From: Chitinophagales bacterium
GTDB lineage: Bacteria; Bacteroidota; Bacteroidia; Chitinophagales; Saprospiraceae
Direction: 5' to 3'
DNA length: 64,000 nt
Assembly (NCBI GenBank): GCA_022360175.1
Contig: JAKSDI010000100.1
Coordinates: 153,037-217,036 of the forward strand
The notes under the pieces were generated by a model, which was not told the DNA's origin, made no database searches, and was given only the letters and a program-made list of their open reading frames with translations. The translations under genes and the position numbers were made by a program. Shown in pieces: positions 7,428 to 16,362 of this stretch. Every line of letters starts with the position of its first letter. Position 1 is the stretch's first letter.

Positions 7428-7709
7428 GGTACGGGCCTACAGGAACGTGAGGCGAATGCTTTTCCCGCAGCGTTATTAATGCCGGAAACATTTCTGCGCG
7501 AGGAAATTGATTCTTTGCTGCATCAGGATAGTAAAAAGGGATATTTTGAACTTAGTGGCGGAGTATTGGAGGAATTGAGTCAGAAAAATGGAAGGGATGA
7601 GAAGGATGATTTTGATTCGCTGATTCGGCAGTTAGCCGATATTTTTCAGGTCAGTTCTATGGCGATGACTTATCGCGTGGGGAATCTTAACCTTTTTGAT
7701 GCATTGTAG
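7428..7709 (+). pseudogene. C-terminal remnant of an ImmA/IrrE (peptidase M78) protein
   Basis: The frame opens after a TAA at 7425-7427 and reads GTGLQEREANAFPAALLMPE, then FLREEID and a C-terminal RQLADIFQVSSMAMTYRVGNLNL. That is the end of an ImmA/IrrE metallopeptidase: the EREANAFAAxLLMPE helix with the third zinc ligand, followed by the segment with VSxxAMxxRLxxLGL. The HExxH half is missing and no upstream frame supplies it within 50 bases of the preceding gene. A short ORF starting at the internal ATG 7479 (76 aa) could still be made but would lack the active site. Best read as debris from an older toxin-antitoxin or phage-regulator gene. Confidence 0.7.
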
Positions 7710-7777
7710 ATTTTTATCGTATTTTCAAGTCATGTTAACTTGAAAATACGATAAATTCACCCTTTTCACTACTGATT

Positions 7778-9877
7778 CTAATCGGCTCCACTATTTTTTA
7801 TTGCGGTCAACCTTACTAAGTCATCTTTTCTGAAAAAGAGTGGTGTCTCTTTTGTTACCGGGAAATACTGGCGAATAAAATCTTGAATCTCCGAAGGGAT
7901 AATTGACTTTTGAGCTTTGAAAAAAGCAGTAAGATTGCTTAAAAAGATATGTGGCTTCTGGATGAACTCAAGCACATAATGACAACTTAACGGTTTGTGA
8001 TCCTGACTGATTGATACTCCACCGGTTATTGCCAAATAACGACTTTGGTATGCGATGGGAGAAACACTATCTATTCGAGCGCTACAAAACCACTTTCGTT
8101 TGGAGTAGGTATTACGAAAAATGAAATCCAGTGTATGGGTTGTCATTTCGCATTCTCCGAAAGATCGGTTGCCTTGGGTATCCTCATGTATGGCGGAACC
8201 GTTTTTATGAAGGACCAGAATGCCGTTAATACAAGTGTCTTCTCCTTTCTTGCCATGCATCATATAGATGCCTTCATAGGGATTGTCATGATGATCCTCC
8301 AGTTCTTTTATGTCTGGAACAGGCACCAGAGATTGTTTGCGGTGTGAAAGAAAATTGACAATATTCGCAGGATGGTCAGGATGTTCTTTTTGCGCGTAAA
8401 TCGCATCGGCTTCCATGATTTCTTCTCTGTCTTTGTTGCTATGATTGGCTTTATCCCGCAATGCAATCACGAGGCCTGAACCAAAGACTCCCGTTTGTAG
8501 GTAGCTGATATTAAAAGAACCGGTCAGCATATTTTCACTGGTGACTTTCAGCACCATGTTAATATAACGATGGGCATCCGGCTTTAAATAAACAGAGAGA
8601 ATAATGAAAGAGGAACTGTTAAGCTGATTATTCACCACGGAACCCCTAAATTTGAGAGTTGTACTACTGTTGCGTTTAACATAGAGTTCACATCGTAGTT
8701 TTCCGGTGCTTTTTCCGGTATATATCTGGAGTTTGCCAACACCGACGGAGGAGAAATCTTCATTCTGTTTGGGGAAAAGTTCATTCTCTTTCCAGGGAAA
8801 AAGTTCAGGGAAATAAATATGATAGAAGCCGGTTAACCGGTAGGTACGATTATAAAAAAGAGGGCGATTTGGTAAATTTTCCGTATCAAAGGCGGTTCTC
8901 TTTTGAAAATTAAATGGAAAAATATTGTCAAAGAGCAAAGTCTTCAACGGTTTTGCATATTGAGCCAGAAAGTACTGAATATTCTTGCGAACGGTAAGGT
9001 TTGGAATATTGGTATTGTCTACAGGAACCGGATTAGGGGATGTAGGAATTTCGTTTGCTTCTCTTTCAGCTTTAAAACTTTTAATGAATCTTTCTTCTTC
9101 TTCCCCTTCCTCTGGTTGCTGGGAACAACGTTCAAAAACCACAAGATTGGCGACCATATTACCAAAGCGATTACGGTAAAGAAAAACCCCTTGAAGGAAA
9201 GCGGGGGGAGTGTTTTTTAGATCACCGACATAAATATAGAAGGTTAAGAGGCTGGTTCGGTCAGCATTAGTGACTACCATAGTTTTTGCATCCGCCATTT
9301 CCACTTTGAGCGGGATGTCTCGAAGGTTGTGTGTATCGTCAATATATCGGGTGAAACTTCCCCTTTGTGAACCGGGAATTGCAAATTTATAGAGCGAATA
9401 TTGAAATTTTCCAACTTTATGGGTGGTGCTATGGGTGACGTGCTGATAATAGTAGCCCGCAATATTTCGGTAATGGTCTAGTAGTTCTTTTTCCTGAAGG
9501 GCGATCTTTTTGAAAAGCCGCAGGATGTCCTGGGTAGAGTTGGAGCCTTTCTCACTTTGGATACACCGTTTTAATGTTTTAGCATCGAGTATTTCGGTGG
9601 GGTAAATGCCTTTTTTAAAATCTTCCGCTCCTTGTTTATGTAATTTCGCTTCAATAATTTGATAGGCTTGTTCGTCTTGAGGGTGGTTTTTAATATAGTG
9701 ATAGATTTTTTCATGAATGGTGCGGGCAATACTTTGATATTGCTGGGCCAGAGAATAGGTACTTGGCTCTTGTATGGTGAAGGGGTTATGCCCAAACCCC
9801 TTATATTCCTTTATCGTTTGAATGAGTTCACCGGGAATATTCGGTGCCGGCGTTCTGCCACCCTGTTTATTTTGCAT
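7778..9877 (-). CDS. Large protein of unknown function (699 aa), possibly with repeated beta-rich modules
   Basis: I do not recognise this protein. There is no signal peptide or membrane segment. Residues about 1-150 are helical and charged (several Q/K/E-rich helices). The rest looks like three beta-rich modules of about 100-140 residues, each opening with a G-x-Y/F element and strand pairs: around 195-265 (LLTFYIYVGDL ... GVFLYRNRFGNMVANLVVFER), 340-485 (RLTGFYHIYFP ... FIILSVYLKPD) and 545-645 (YEGIYMMHGKKG ... LEFIQKP). It is transcribed away from the LuxR-type gene at 10164 across a 286-base AT-rich gap, so the two may form a regulator-target pair. It is probably cytoplasmic. No enzyme motif is visible. 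Confidence 0.75.
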   Translation of the reverse strand: MQNKQGGRTPAPNIPGELIQTIKEYKGFGHNPFTIQEPSTYSLAQQYQSIARTIHEKIYHYIKNHPQDEQAYQIIEAKLHKQGAEDFKKGIYPTEILDAKTLKRCIQSEKGSNSTQDILRLFKKIALQEKELLDHYRNIAGYYYQHVTHSTTHKVGKFQYSLYKFAIPGSQRGSFTRYIDDTHNLRDIPLKVEMADAKTMVVTNADRTSLLTFYIYVGDLKNTPPAFLQGVFLYRNRFGNMVANLVVFERCSQQPEEGEEEERFIKSFKAEREANEIPTSPNPVPVDNTNIPNLTVRKNIQYFLAQYAKPLKTLLFDNIFPFNFQKRTAFDTENLPNRPLFYNRTYRLTGFYHIYFPELFPWKENELFPKQNEDFSSVGVGKLQIYTGKSTGKLRCELYVKRNSSTTLKFRGSVVNNQLNSSSFIILSVYLKPDAHRYINMVLKVTSENMLTGSFNISYLQTGVFGSGLVIALRDKANHSNKDREEIMEADAIYAQKEHPDHPANIVNFLSHRKQSLVPVPDIKELEDHHDNPYEGIYMMHGKKGEDTCINGILVLHKNGSAIHEDTQGNRSFGECEMTTHTLDFIFRNTYSKRKWFCSARIDSVSPIAYQSRYLAITGGVSISQDHKPLSCHYVLEFIQKPHIFLSNLTAFFKAQKSIIPSEIQDFIRQYFPVTKETPLFFRKDDLVRLTAIKNSGAD

Positions 9878-10163
9878 AGGCCTATCTATTTGCTATAAAT
9901 AAAAATACAAAAAAAATACGATAATTTCGACATTAATAAGCATAAATCTGTCTATTTTATTTGTGCTGAAAAAATAGATAAAATTTCAGCATAAATATTT
10001 AATGTAAGAAATTAACTGTATTCAAAGTTTGAAAAATAAAGATAATTTCTTAAATTGCTGACTATAAAGCAAATGGAAGGTTTATTTATAGCTTTTACTT
10101 ACCATTTGATATGCAAAGCGAAAAAACCATGACTTGATTTTTTAAAATCAAAATCAAAATTCT

Positions 10164-10952
10164 ATGAGAACTCGACAACGCTATGCTTTTGCTGGATCAC
10201 ATCAAAATCGCTTTTTGCAACAACCTTTTGCCGAACTCACCAAAAGATCAGGAAGTTTCGGTTATGATCAAACGTTTATCATTATCGAAGATGGGGAAAC
10301 GGGTGACATTGTGAAGGCAATCAATACCAAAGCAACGCTTGGATTTGATGAACAAGAAATTACCCATGAGTTATATCACAAGTTGATTTATACGAAATTT
10401 AAACCATGGGTGGAAGGTTATGATTTAACAATGAAAGCCCTCATCGCTCGAAAGGATGCGTTAGGTAATCATGGAAATGGGTACCATTTGCTATTAGCAA
10501 TGGAACATCGTTACCGAAACCTTCTGGATATTAGTCGATATAGTGAAATTAGTGTGTTAGGTAAAGAAAAAAGGACTTGTATTACTCATTGGCATTCTAT
10601 TACTGGAGAATTTACAACAGATTATTTTTTCTTGGAAAAAGCGAGCTTCTATATTGAGCGCGACAAGAGCTTAGAAGCAATGGAGATTTTTCATAAGAAA
10701 GCTGCTACTGATTTTTTTTATCCGCATTTCATAGACGATCAAGCTATTTTCACAGAAAGGCATATTCAAATTATTGATTTGCATTATGACGGATTGACAA
10801 ATCAGGAAATTGCCGAGGAACTTGGTGTGGCAAGAAAAACAATTAATAATCACAATAGTCAAATTCTTGCCAGGGCAAGAAAATATTTTGATCCCTCTTT
10901 AAAGTCCGCGAAAGAAGTAGCTTATTATCTAGATTACATAAATCTAATATAA
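10164..10952 (+). CDS. LuxR/GerE-type HTH transcriptional regulator
   Basis: A 262-aa protein with a C-terminal GerE-type HTH at about residues 195-250: FTERHIQIIDLHYDGLTNQEIAEELG in broken form, then VARKTINNHNSQILARAR. The N-terminal 190 residues resemble the sensor parts common in Bacteroidota LuxR proteins that follow a helper-domain layout, with FIIIEDGETGDIVKAI, a HWHSITGEF strand and an EKASFYIERDKS strand; the ligand is unknown. The AT-rich upstream region, with an AAAATCAAAATCAAAATT run and no Shine-Dalgarno, looks Bacteroidota-like. It is divergent from the 699-aa gene and could control it. The downstream gene at 10954 is convergent and nearly touches it. Confidence 0.8.
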   Translation: MRTRQRYAFAGSHQNRFLQQPFAELTKRSGSFGYDQTFIIIEDGETGDIVKAINTKATLGFDEQEITHELYHKLIYTKFKPWVEGYDLTMKALIARKDALGNHGNGYHLLLAMEHRYRNLLDISRYSEISVLGKEKRTCITHWHSITGEFTTDYFFLEKASFYIERDKSLEAMEIFHKKAATDFFYPHFIDDQAIFTERHIQIIDLHYDGLTNQEIAEELGVARKTINNHNSQILARARKYFDPSLKSAKEVAYYLDYINLI

Positions 10953-10953
10953 A

Positions 10954-11379
10954 TTAGCGAGTTGGACCTTCACCTTCTTTATCATCCTTTTCTTGTCGCT
11001 TCCGTTCATCGATTTCACGGCGCCTTTTAATATCTTCCAGGTAGATTTTAGTCAATACTACTCTAGTATTATCAGGATTGATTGTCTCTACTTTTTCTGT
11101 ATCTTCACTTGCACGTTGATATGCTGTTTCAAGATCTTCCGAATCCTGACGATACTGTTCTTCTTCAGATAATTTTGGCATATGGGCCCTACGCCTCTCC
11201 CGCAAGATGTCTTGTATCTTCTTTTGGGGCTTCTTTTCTATGCTATCTTTCTTTTTCGGTGTTTCCTGATCCTGTGATTCATCATTCTTATCAGTCACTT
11301 TTAGAGGCTCCTCTATCGGTACTAGGTGAAATGCATTACCTGTATTTTTCATGCCTGTTATTGTATCATTTTTTTTCAT
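10954..11379 (-). CDS. Hydrophilic, highly charged protein of unknown function
   Basis: A 141-aa protein made almost only of charged residues: Lys/Glu/Asp-rich runs (DESQDQETPKKKDSIEKK), an arginine-rich helix (LRERRRAHMP) and a C-terminal helix (IKRRREIDERKRQEKDD). It is probably disordered or coiled-coil. No family recognised. Its stop is one base from the end of the LuxR-type gene, so the two converge without a spacer. The frame is well kept over its full length, which supports a real gene, but composition alone can also keep such frames open. Confidence 0.5.
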   Translation of the reverse strand: MKKNDTITGMKNTGNAFHLVPIEEPLKVTDKNDESQDQETPKKKDSIEKKPQKKIQDILRERRRAHMPKLSEEEQYRQDSEDLETAYQRASEDTEKVETINPDNTRVVLTKIYLEDIKRRREIDERKRQEKDDKEGEGPTR

Positions 11380-11619
11380 GGGAATCCAGTTATTTACTAT
11401 GAATGAATAACATGTAGCAGATCAATATATATGACCCCGTTTAACCGGAGTATTTTCACTTTTAAGAATGAGATCGCCATAATTTAAAGATACATGATTC
11501 ATCATGAATAATGAAATAGGTATCCCTACCTAAGGTATCCCTGCCCATAGGAACCCTTTGCGTAAACCGATAAATTGCACCTCATCATTATTGGTTAATC
11601 ATTTAAAAAATAAAGAGAA

Positions 11620-13797
11620 ATGGCAATCTTATCGTCGATCGCTGCTTTATCAAAGCGCGTGGATTTTGGAAAAAAAATTTTAGGGACACTGCGTTCATTT
11701 ATGAAAAATGATCGTCTTCCCAAAGGGGAAAGAGGGGTATCATTACCAGAAAAGGAGGGCTTGGTTAAATCTCCCCATCTATTAAAAGAACCGGTTCATG
11801 CATTGAATCAATTGCTACAGCATTATAAGGAAGAACTTCAGCGACTAGCTGACAGAGGCGGAGTTGAAGGCGCGAAGGGATTACCCCGGGTGGAAGAAGT
11901 TCCGGGATCTACAGAACGGGAAATAATACAAGCAGCCGGGAAAGCGAGACAAGAACTGGACCATCATAATGCGGTGGTGATGCTGGCATTGGAAAGGAAG
12001 ATACAGGAAGCAAAATCAGGCCTTGAAGAGCCACCTGACAAGGAGAAACTGCTACAGGAGCTTAAACCAAAGAAACGCCAGCTTCTTGTTGCAGCCAATC
12101 TTTACTCGCCAACGCAACAAACGGTCGCCGCGAAAATAGCAGAACTAGAAGAAGAAAACAGGCAGTTGGAAGAACGGCTTGATGACTGTAATGCCGAACA
12201 TCACCAGTTGCTAACCACAGATTATGGTGGCATTCCTCCCCGGCGGCACTGGTACCATCGACGGGGAATATTCATTAGTCTGTTGGTGATGCTTTTTATT
12301 GTGGAGATTCAGGTTAATTTCTATTCCTTTATGAGTCAGGGATTTGGCGATACCAATCTAACCGCCTTGTTATTGGGTTTTTTCTTTGCTGCTTTACAGG
12401 GATATTCCGCAGAACGGCTTGGCTTTGCCTGGCAGAATGGACAAAAAATACACATTTGGATTTCCCTGGGCTTTACCATTTTATTTTGCCTTTTGATGAG
12501 TGCCTTCAGGCTTTCAATGGATATTAGTTTTTTCATTAAGATGGTTTACCTGCTGATTAATTTTATTATTGCTGCGATTGCTGTTTATGCGACCAGTCTT
12601 TATTATCAGCATCGCCATTATTTTGCGGTTGCCGAGGAGCGAGCGCAGATACCTAAAAAAATAGTAACAATTACGCAGCAAATAGAGACGATCAAACAAG
12701 ATCATGAAGATCGTTGTACGGCTATTAAGTTAGGGATTGAGCAGGAAGCAGAACAAAAAGTAAGCCATGAAGCACAGCGGCTGCAAGAGCTAAAAATAGA
12801 TGCGGACCATGCCCTAAAAATGTGGAAAACCCATTATGAAGCCGGTTTGGATGAGATTGAGCGAGCAAAGAAAAAAGCACTTGAGCAGTATCGTTTTACC
12901 AATCAACAGGTCAGGAAGAAATACCGGCATCCAGTCATTACGCAGTGGCAGGGATCTGGCAATCATTCTACGGATTCCACTCTCCTCAATGGCATCGCGG
13001 GGCTGCTCCTGGTATGTTGTTTAACATTCAGTATTACTGGCTGTAGCTCGGATGTTTTTCCTGCAAATACCATTGAAATTATACTTGATAAAACGGATGG
13101 CAATAATGTTGATATAGACCATCATGCACTGGCAGATTATATCTGCCAGCTTGCATTGGCCGATGGGAAAAAAGATAGTTGGGGAGCGGTTACGGTTAAT
13201 TTTAGCGAGATCGGGGAGACATCAAATATTCAGGCGGTCTCGATTCATTTATCTGCGAGTGAGGGGTTCTGGCAACGTCAGGAAATCACTCACCAGATAG
13301 CACTGGATCAATTTCATGGCTCGATTGTGCGAATGCTTGACAGTTTGAATCAACCCGGACCGGAAACAGATTTCTCCTTTATTCACCGAAATATTTATCA
13401 TCGGCTCAAATGGTTAGGGCAGCAGCCCGGAAAACGTTACCTGCTATGTTTTTCTGACCTGATTTTAAATACTCCGGAAGTGAATTTCTATCATTATCAG
13501 GATCATCCGGAAATGCTCCATCGTCATCAGGAATCTGTTTTCAGAAGAATGATCGAAAATTATACGCTTGATGGGTTGCCTGAAATTACTCTCATCAATA
13601 TTTATCAGGCAGACAAGCATCATGATGGGCTTCATGAAGCAGCAAAACGTTTTTTTGGATATTACTGGATCAGTTTAGGGATAGATGTTGAGTTTTTGAC
13701 AGGACTTCCCCTTTCTTTTCCTGTAAGCAAGCACAAAAAAATAACCAGTCATTTTCAGGAAACTGAAACATCTCTTTCCAATACGCACAATAATTAA
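11620..13797 (+). CDS. Membrane protein with coiled coils and a C-terminal VWA-like domain (725 aa, unknown function)
   Basis: Residues about 1-200 are coiled-coil (PKGERGVSLPEKE, then long E/Q/R heptads). Residues about 215-330 hold four hydrophobic segments (RGIFISLLVMLFIVEIQ, LLLGFFFAALQGY, IWISLGFTILFCLLMSAF, MVYLLINFIIAAIAVY). Another coiled coil spans 335-440. At about 465-485 a hydrophobic stretch ends in ITGCSSD, which looks like an internal lipobox. The remaining 240 residues begin with TIEIILDKTDGNN (a DxT-like MIDAS position) and later have YLLCFSDLIL, in the manner of a von Willebrand A fold. It lies first in the transfer block, ahead of the coupling ATPase, so a part in a transfer channel or mating pair is possible. 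No named family recognised. Confidence 0.75.
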   Translation: MAILSSIAALSKRVDFGKKILGTLRSFMKNDRLPKGERGVSLPEKEGLVKSPHLLKEPVHALNQLLQHYKEELQRLADRGGVEGAKGLPRVEEVPGSTEREIIQAAGKARQELDHHNAVVMLALERKIQEAKSGLEEPPDKEKLLQELKPKKRQLLVAANLYSPTQQTVAAKIAELEEENRQLEERLDDCNAEHHQLLTTDYGGIPPRRHWYHRRGIFISLLVMLFIVEIQVNFYSFMSQGFGDTNLTALLLGFFFAALQGYSAERLGFAWQNGQKIHIWISLGFTILFCLLMSAFRLSMDISFFIKMVYLLINFIIAAIAVYATSLYYQHRHYFAVAEERAQIPKKIVTITQQIETIKQDHEDRCTAIKLGIEQEAEQKVSHEAQRLQELKIDADHALKMWKTHYEAGLDEIERAKKKALEQYRFTNQQVRKKYRHPVITQWQGSGNHSTDSTLLNGIAGLLLVCCLTFSITGCSSDVFPANTIEIILDKTDGNNVDIDHHALADYICQLALADGKKDSWGAVTVNFSEIGETSNIQAVSIHLSASEGFWQRQEITHQIALDQFHGSIVRMLDSLNQPGPETDFSFIHRNIYHRLKWLGQQPGKRYLLCFSDLILNTPEVNFYHYQDHPEMLHRHQESVFRRMIENYTLDGLPEITLINIYQADKHHDGLHEAAKRFFGYYWISLGIDVEFLTGLPLSFPVSKHKKITSHFQETETSLSNTHNN

Positions 13798-13829
13798 TTG
13801 CAATAAAACAGAGCCATTTTTATTGCAAT
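13797..13829 (+). terminator. Hairpin after the 725-aa gene
   Basis: Arms 13797-13808 and 13818-13829 (ATTGCAATAAAA / TTTTATTGCAAT) are perfectly complementary over 12 bases with a 9-base loop, starting at the last base of the stop codon. No T-run follows, so this may protect or end the transcript rather than be a classic terminator. Confidence 0.5.
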
Positions 13830-13860
13830 GCTCAAACGCCGCGCAGGCTTACGGTGCATA

Positions 13861-13953
13861 GGCGCACAGTTGTGCGCCAGCACCAATTCGGTCATCTGTA
13901 AAAATCAGGTGAATGGGTGATAGAATGATTCAAGCCAGCATACTGGCTGGCTT
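13861..13953. other. Two further dyads before the coupling-protein gene; oriT candidate
   Basis: GGCGCACA-GT-TGTGCGCC at 13861-13878 is a perfect 8-base dyad, and AAGCCAG...CTGGCTT within 13932-13953 is another. Together with the hairpin at 13797 they fill the 219-base gap before the coupling ATPase. Clusters of dyads in a transfer gene cluster are where oriT is often found, but no known nic sequence was recognised. Confidence 0.35.
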
Positions 13954-14001
13954 CTTATGCAGGCTTTCATGACAAAACCGGTATAAGAGGCTGAACCCTG
14001 T

Positions 14002-14009
14002 TAAATTTG
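14002..14009 (+). promoter_or_regulatory. Bacteroidota-type -7 box (TAAATTTG) just before the coupling ATPase
   Basis: TAAATTTG ends 7 bases before the ATG at 14017. If used, transcription would start at or next to the ATG, giving a leaderless or nearly leaderless message, which fits the lack of a Shine-Dalgarno. Confidence 0.4.
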
Positions 14010-14016
14010 AACAATT

Positions 14017-15456
14017 ATGAGCTTTTTCCAGCGTAAGAATAAATTTTCCAGTACTCTGGATCGTCCTTTACTTACTCTTAGCAATCAAAACCACCCTGAT
14101 GATCAGTTCACGGTGAGGGATTTGTTTGAAAATATTTTTATCGCGGGTTCGACGGGGACGGGGAAGACGTCTACGGTGGGGTATTATCTGGCAAAAAACC
14201 TGCTGAATGTGAAGGGAGTTCCTCCCCCGGAGCGGATAGGGATCATTGTATTTTTATATAAGGCGGGGGATATTCACCAATGGATAGAATGGGTAGAGGC
14301 AGCGCATCGGCTAGATGATTTAGTGGTGATTGGGCCGGATGATAAGGATGTGTTTAATATTCTGGAGGCTTATCAGGAAAAGGAGGCGATTACGATTGTG
14401 GATACGCTGATGATTCTGGCGGGATTGACCAGCCAGGGCAATAGCAAGGAGGTGGAAGCCTACTGGGAACAAATGAACCGGCAGAGGCTCCACCGGTTGA
14501 TATGTTTGGCAAAGCTGGCCAGGGAGCCGCTGAATATTTTGACCCTTTACCGTTTACATAGTAGTGCGCCGCAAATGCCGGAACAGATGCGTGATAAGCA
14601 ATTTTGCGCCCATTCCTATTGCTGGCAGATGCTGGCAAAGGCGGCTTCCTTTTGTGGCGAAGAGCATGAAGGCTTTCGTCAGGTGGAGGATTATTTTGTT
14701 CGGGAAATGCCATATATGGCGGATCGCACCCAAAGCTCTATTTTGAGTATGACGGGTTCCATCTTAGAACCTTTTGTTTCGTCAATCATGCTTCGCCAGT
14801 TATTTTGTGGTAAAACCACTTTGAGCCTGGATGAGATGCTTTCAGGGAAGATTGTCCTGATTAATTTACCAATCCAACAATATGATTACGCGGCAAAGCT
14901 GGCACAAATTATGCTGAAGCATGTGCTGCAAAAGCGCATTGAGGAACGGGATGTGACGGTTTTACCCAACCCGGTTTGCTTATGGATTGATGAATATCAG
15001 CATTTTATTTCGCCGTATGACTTTCTTTTTCTTTCAACGGCCCGTTCATCGCGTGCGGGATCCGTCCTGATGACCCAGAATGTGAGTAATCTTTATGCTC
15101 AAATTGGAGGGAGTGGTAAAATGGCGGAAGAACGGGTGAATTCCCTGCTGGCACTGACCAACCACAAGATTTTTCTGGCCCAGAATAACCACATTACCAA
15201 TGAATTTGCCAGTAAGACCATTGGGATGGGAATTCACCGCTTGGGGACCAGTTCGGTCCAGATACAACAATTTGCCGGCAATGCGGGGGTGTCGGAATCT
15301 TACCATTATCAGGTAATGCCCCGTGATTTTACCATGCTTGCCCGTGGTGGTATCCATTATGGCGGCAGAGTTGATGCGATTGTGACAGCCACGGGAAAGA
15401 CATTTAGCAATGGAAGAAATTATCTGAAAGTATCCTTTAAGCAACCCTGGATGTGA
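14017..15456 (+). CDS. VirD4/TraG-type coupling ATPase without its own membrane domain
   Basis: A 479-aa P-loop ATPase. Walker A is AGSTGTGKTST at about residues 43-53, and Walker B is LWIDEYQHF near 321, followed by LSTARSSRAGSVLMTQNVSNLYAQIGG, the TraG/TraD C-terminal recognition pattern. Coupling proteins bring the relaxase-DNA complex to the secretion channel. Typical members have two N-terminal membrane helices; here the protein starts almost at the nucleotide-binding domain. The membrane function may be given by the gene at 15591 directly downstream. It is in the same direction as the relaxase. The family is clear; its substrate is assumed to be the relaxase at 17568. Confidence 0.87.
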   Translation: MSFFQRKNKFSSTLDRPLLTLSNQNHPDDQFTVRDLFENIFIAGSTGTGKTSTVGYYLAKNLLNVKGVPPPERIGIIVFLYKAGDIHQWIEWVEAAHRLDDLVVIGPDDKDVFNILEAYQEKEAITIVDTLMILAGLTSQGNSKEVEAYWEQMNRQRLHRLICLAKLAREPLNILTLYRLHSSAPQMPEQMRDKQFCAHSYCWQMLAKAASFCGEEHEGFRQVEDYFVREMPYMADRTQSSILSMTGSILEPFVSSIMLRQLFCGKTTLSLDEMLSGKIVLINLPIQQYDYAAKLAQIMLKHVLQKRIEERDVTVLPNPVCLWIDEYQHFISPYDFLFLSTARSSRAGSVLMTQNVSNLYAQIGGSGKMAEERVNSLLALTNHKIFLAQNNHITNEFASKTIGMGIHRLGTSSVQIQQFAGNAGVSESYHYQVMPRDFTMLARGGIHYGGRVDAIVTATGKTFSNGRNYLKVSFKQPWM

Positions 15457-15487
15457 GCGACTGATTGATCCATTAGACGATCAAACG

Positions 15488-15549
15488 CTGCTACATGGTA
15501 GCAGAGATGACACGACAAATGATGTGAAGCGGTGCATTTGCACCGCTTC
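15488..15549 (+). terminator. Two hairpins after the coupling ATPase
   Basis: CTGCTAC-ATG-GTAGCAG at 15488-15504 and GAAGCGGTGCA-TT-TGCACCGCTTC at 15526-15549 are perfect dyads of 7 and 11 bases. The second is a very stable hairpin but is followed by AACACTCTATTTT rather than a clean T-run. Confidence 0.5.
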
Positions 15550-15590
15550 AACACTCTATTTTATTAATTAATCCTAAAATACTGATTCTT

Positions 15591-16334
15591 ATGCAATATC
15601 AACCTGATCAAAATAATGAGACCATGTTTCTGGATGACTATAGTGATTATATGTCTAATGGCTGGTACTCTTTTACCAAACGTATTTTTTGGATTCTGGT
15701 AAATGCCAATACCATGTTACTGATGGTTATTCTAAATAAGAATATGGGGTTGCGGGTTGCGAAGAGAAGCGAAAGCATTTTTGCGCTGATCTGGCTGGTG
15801 GTTTTGTTTAATATTTCTATTTTTTCACAGGAACCGGAAACGGGAGTGGTGGATGAGACGTTGAGTGCGCCGATTATTATGATTCACGGGATTCTGTTTG
15901 CCATTTTTGCTATTTGGCGCAAAGTGGGGGCTTGGTGGAATATGCGTAATAGTGGCAAGCCCGGTTTTATCAGACGGCTGGATTATGGCATTGGCGACAG
16001 TGTGGTTTATCCGGTGATTCGTGCCATATTAAAACCATTGCGCCTGGTGGATCATGAAGCGAACCCCAAAACATTATGGAAAATGACAGAAGATCGGTGG
16101 ATGCAGATTTGGCAACCGCTGATGTTACTCGCCATTGGTGTTTATTTCATCTATGCGGGGTATGAAGTCTATGGGAAATTCCTGCTATTGGCAACGGTTT
16201 GTTTTTTTTATGTCACATTCCGTGCCTTTGATAATACCGCAAGAATGAGGCAGGCGCAGGTGGATGCAGAAATCGCCGGCGAAATGATTAACCCCATGCA
16301 GCAGGAGAATAACAGGCATGTGATTGGGGAGTAA
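15591..16334 (+). CDS. Polytopic membrane protein of the transfer block
   Basis: A 247-aa protein with about five hydrophobic segments: near residues 30-48 (FWILVNANTMLLMVIL), 62-79 (IFALIWLVVLFNISIF), 92-111 (IIMIHGILFAIFAIW), 173-192 (LMLLAIGVYFIYAGY) and 195-212 (FLLLATVCFFYVTF), with a basic cytoplasmic loop in the middle. There is no signal sequence and no family I recognise. Its place right after a coupling ATPase that lacks a membrane domain suggests it could supply the anchor or contact the channel; this is inference from order only. Confidence 0.75.
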   Translation: MQYQPDQNNETMFLDDYSDYMSNGWYSFTKRIFWILVNANTMLLMVILNKNMGLRVAKRSESIFALIWLVVLFNISIFSQEPETGVVDETLSAPIIMIHGILFAIFAIWRKVGAWWNMRNSGKPGFIRRLDYGIGDSVVYPVIRAILKPLRLVDHEANPKTLWKMTEDRWMQIWQPLMLLAIGVYFIYAGYEVYGKFLLLATVCFFYVTFRAFDNTARMRQAQVDAEIAGEMINPMQQENNRHVIGE

Positions 16335-16362
16335 TGAAAGAGGTCTGATTAATTTTTTCACC

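Noticed and set aside
8045..9220. Plus-strand frames inside the 699-aa gene
   Set aside because: Shadows of the minus-strand gene with no promoter or pattern of their own.
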